From: Tropicimonas sediminicola
GTDB taxonomy: Bacteria; Pseudomonadota; Alphaproteobacteria; Rhodobacterales; Rhodobacteraceae
NCBI RefSeq assembly: GCF_900188335.1
Contig: NZ_FZOY01000002.1
Location: forward strand, 1 to 64,000
Direction of reading: 5' to 3'
DNA: 64,000 nt
A model generated the notes under the pieces. That model was not told the origin of the DNA, did not search any database, and worked only from the letters and a program-made list of their open reading frames with translations. Of the stretch, positions 63,826-64,000 are shown one piece after another. The stretch's first letter is position 1, and every line of letters starts with the position of its first letter. Position numbers and translations under genes: made by a program.

Positions 63826-64000
63826 ATGAGTTACCCGCCCCGCCTCTATCCGGACGCCGCCACCTGGGCCGCCGCTCCGCAGAAACGCATCCTGCTCTTC
63901 GGCATGTCCGGGCTGGGCAAGACGCATGTGTCCCGGATGCTGCGCGCCGATGGCGCGTGGTTCCACTACTCGGTCGATTACCGGATCGGCACCCGTTACA
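63826..64000 (+). CDS. P-loop ATPase, N-terminal part (runs off the window)
   Basis: 58 residues are visible from the ATG at 63826. MSYPPRLYPDAATW is followed by RILLFGMSGLGKTHVSRMLR, a Walker A loop, and then WFHYSVDYRIGTRY. The same start is familiar from hypothetical ATPases of Rhodobacterales that may be nucleotide kinases. The rest lies outside the window, so the function cannot be judged. Confidence 0.8.
   Translation, partial: MSYPPRLYPDAATWAAAPQKRILLFGMSGLGKTHVSRMLRADGAWFHYSVDYRIGTRY

Overview
The window is chromosomal DNA of a marine-type alphaproteobacterium of the Rhodobacteraceae (Roseobacter/Rhodobacter group). The evidence is the high GC content, the gene order dusB-ntrB-ntrC-ntrY-ntrX-trkA-trkH-hfq-hflX, the tellurite locus trgA-trgB-cysK, a circularly permuted two-piece tmRNA, a fused ispDF gene, and several small families typical of this group (DUF4169, DUF4453, DUF6456, DUF6477, Hint-domain proteins). 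Almost everything is core or lineage-core genome. The only clearly accessory-looking stretch is the left edge.

Left edge (1-2.4 kb): the N-terminus of a very long repeat adhesin whose 318-bp units are almost identical, a 1.2-kb stretch with no convincing gene, and tRNA-Ser(GGA) with its 3' end facing that stretch. From 2.4 to 18 kb nearly all genes run on the minus strand. Read in transcription order they are mbfA (iron export, with an Irr-type operator), a DinB protein, acuI, a Usp protein with a BCCT transporter, a class V aminotransferase, a small conserved protein, then phr (photolyase), cfa, trgA, trgB, cysK, a large MscS channel and alaX. The last seven look like one stress and tellurite-resistance transcription unit.

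18-31 kb: ssrA (tmRNA, tag ANDNRAPVAVAA), a SnoaL-like protein, a sulfotransferase, sspB (the ClpXP adaptor for ssrA-tagged proteins), fumC, a YARHG-type secreted protein, a DUF4169/Hint/ribbon-helix-helix group, an overlapping cytochrome P450 and membrane alpha/beta hydrolase pair, a 3-hydroxyisobutyrate dehydrogenase-like enzyme and a penicillin-acylase-family Ntn hydrolase.

30-45 kb: the nitrogen-regulation and potassium block hflX, hfq, trkH, trkA, ntrX, ntrY, ntrC, ntrB, dusB on the minus strand, divergent from ispDF, pgpA, a degenerate PgpA-like gene and pncC, which are coupled by stop/start overlaps. Both NtrC and NtrX lack the GAFTGA loop needed for sigma-54 contact.

45-64 kb: a modular secreted PL7 alginate lyase, an EF-hand protein, a Coq10-type START protein, hpt, a dihaem cytochrome c, a homocysteine S-methyltransferase convergent with a nitrilase, lipA, a DUF6456/DUF6477 divergent pair whose 207-bp spacer carries a CtrA-like site and a perfect DnaA box inside an inverted repeat, a non-pyrrolysine MttB homologue, a quinone-oxidoreductase/LysR divergent pair with a perfect 12-bp inverted repeat, guaA with a small ABM-domain partner, an EamA transporter, a FadL-type outer-membrane protein behind a TGACG palindrome, and the start of a P-loop ATPase.

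No insertion sequence, CRISPR array, prophage or classical defence island was recognised. The most interesting signals are regulatory (54.7 kb, 18.05 kb, 57.9 kb, 62.1 kb), the CTG start of hflX, and the tandem PgpA-like gene that has lost part of its conserved acidic set.
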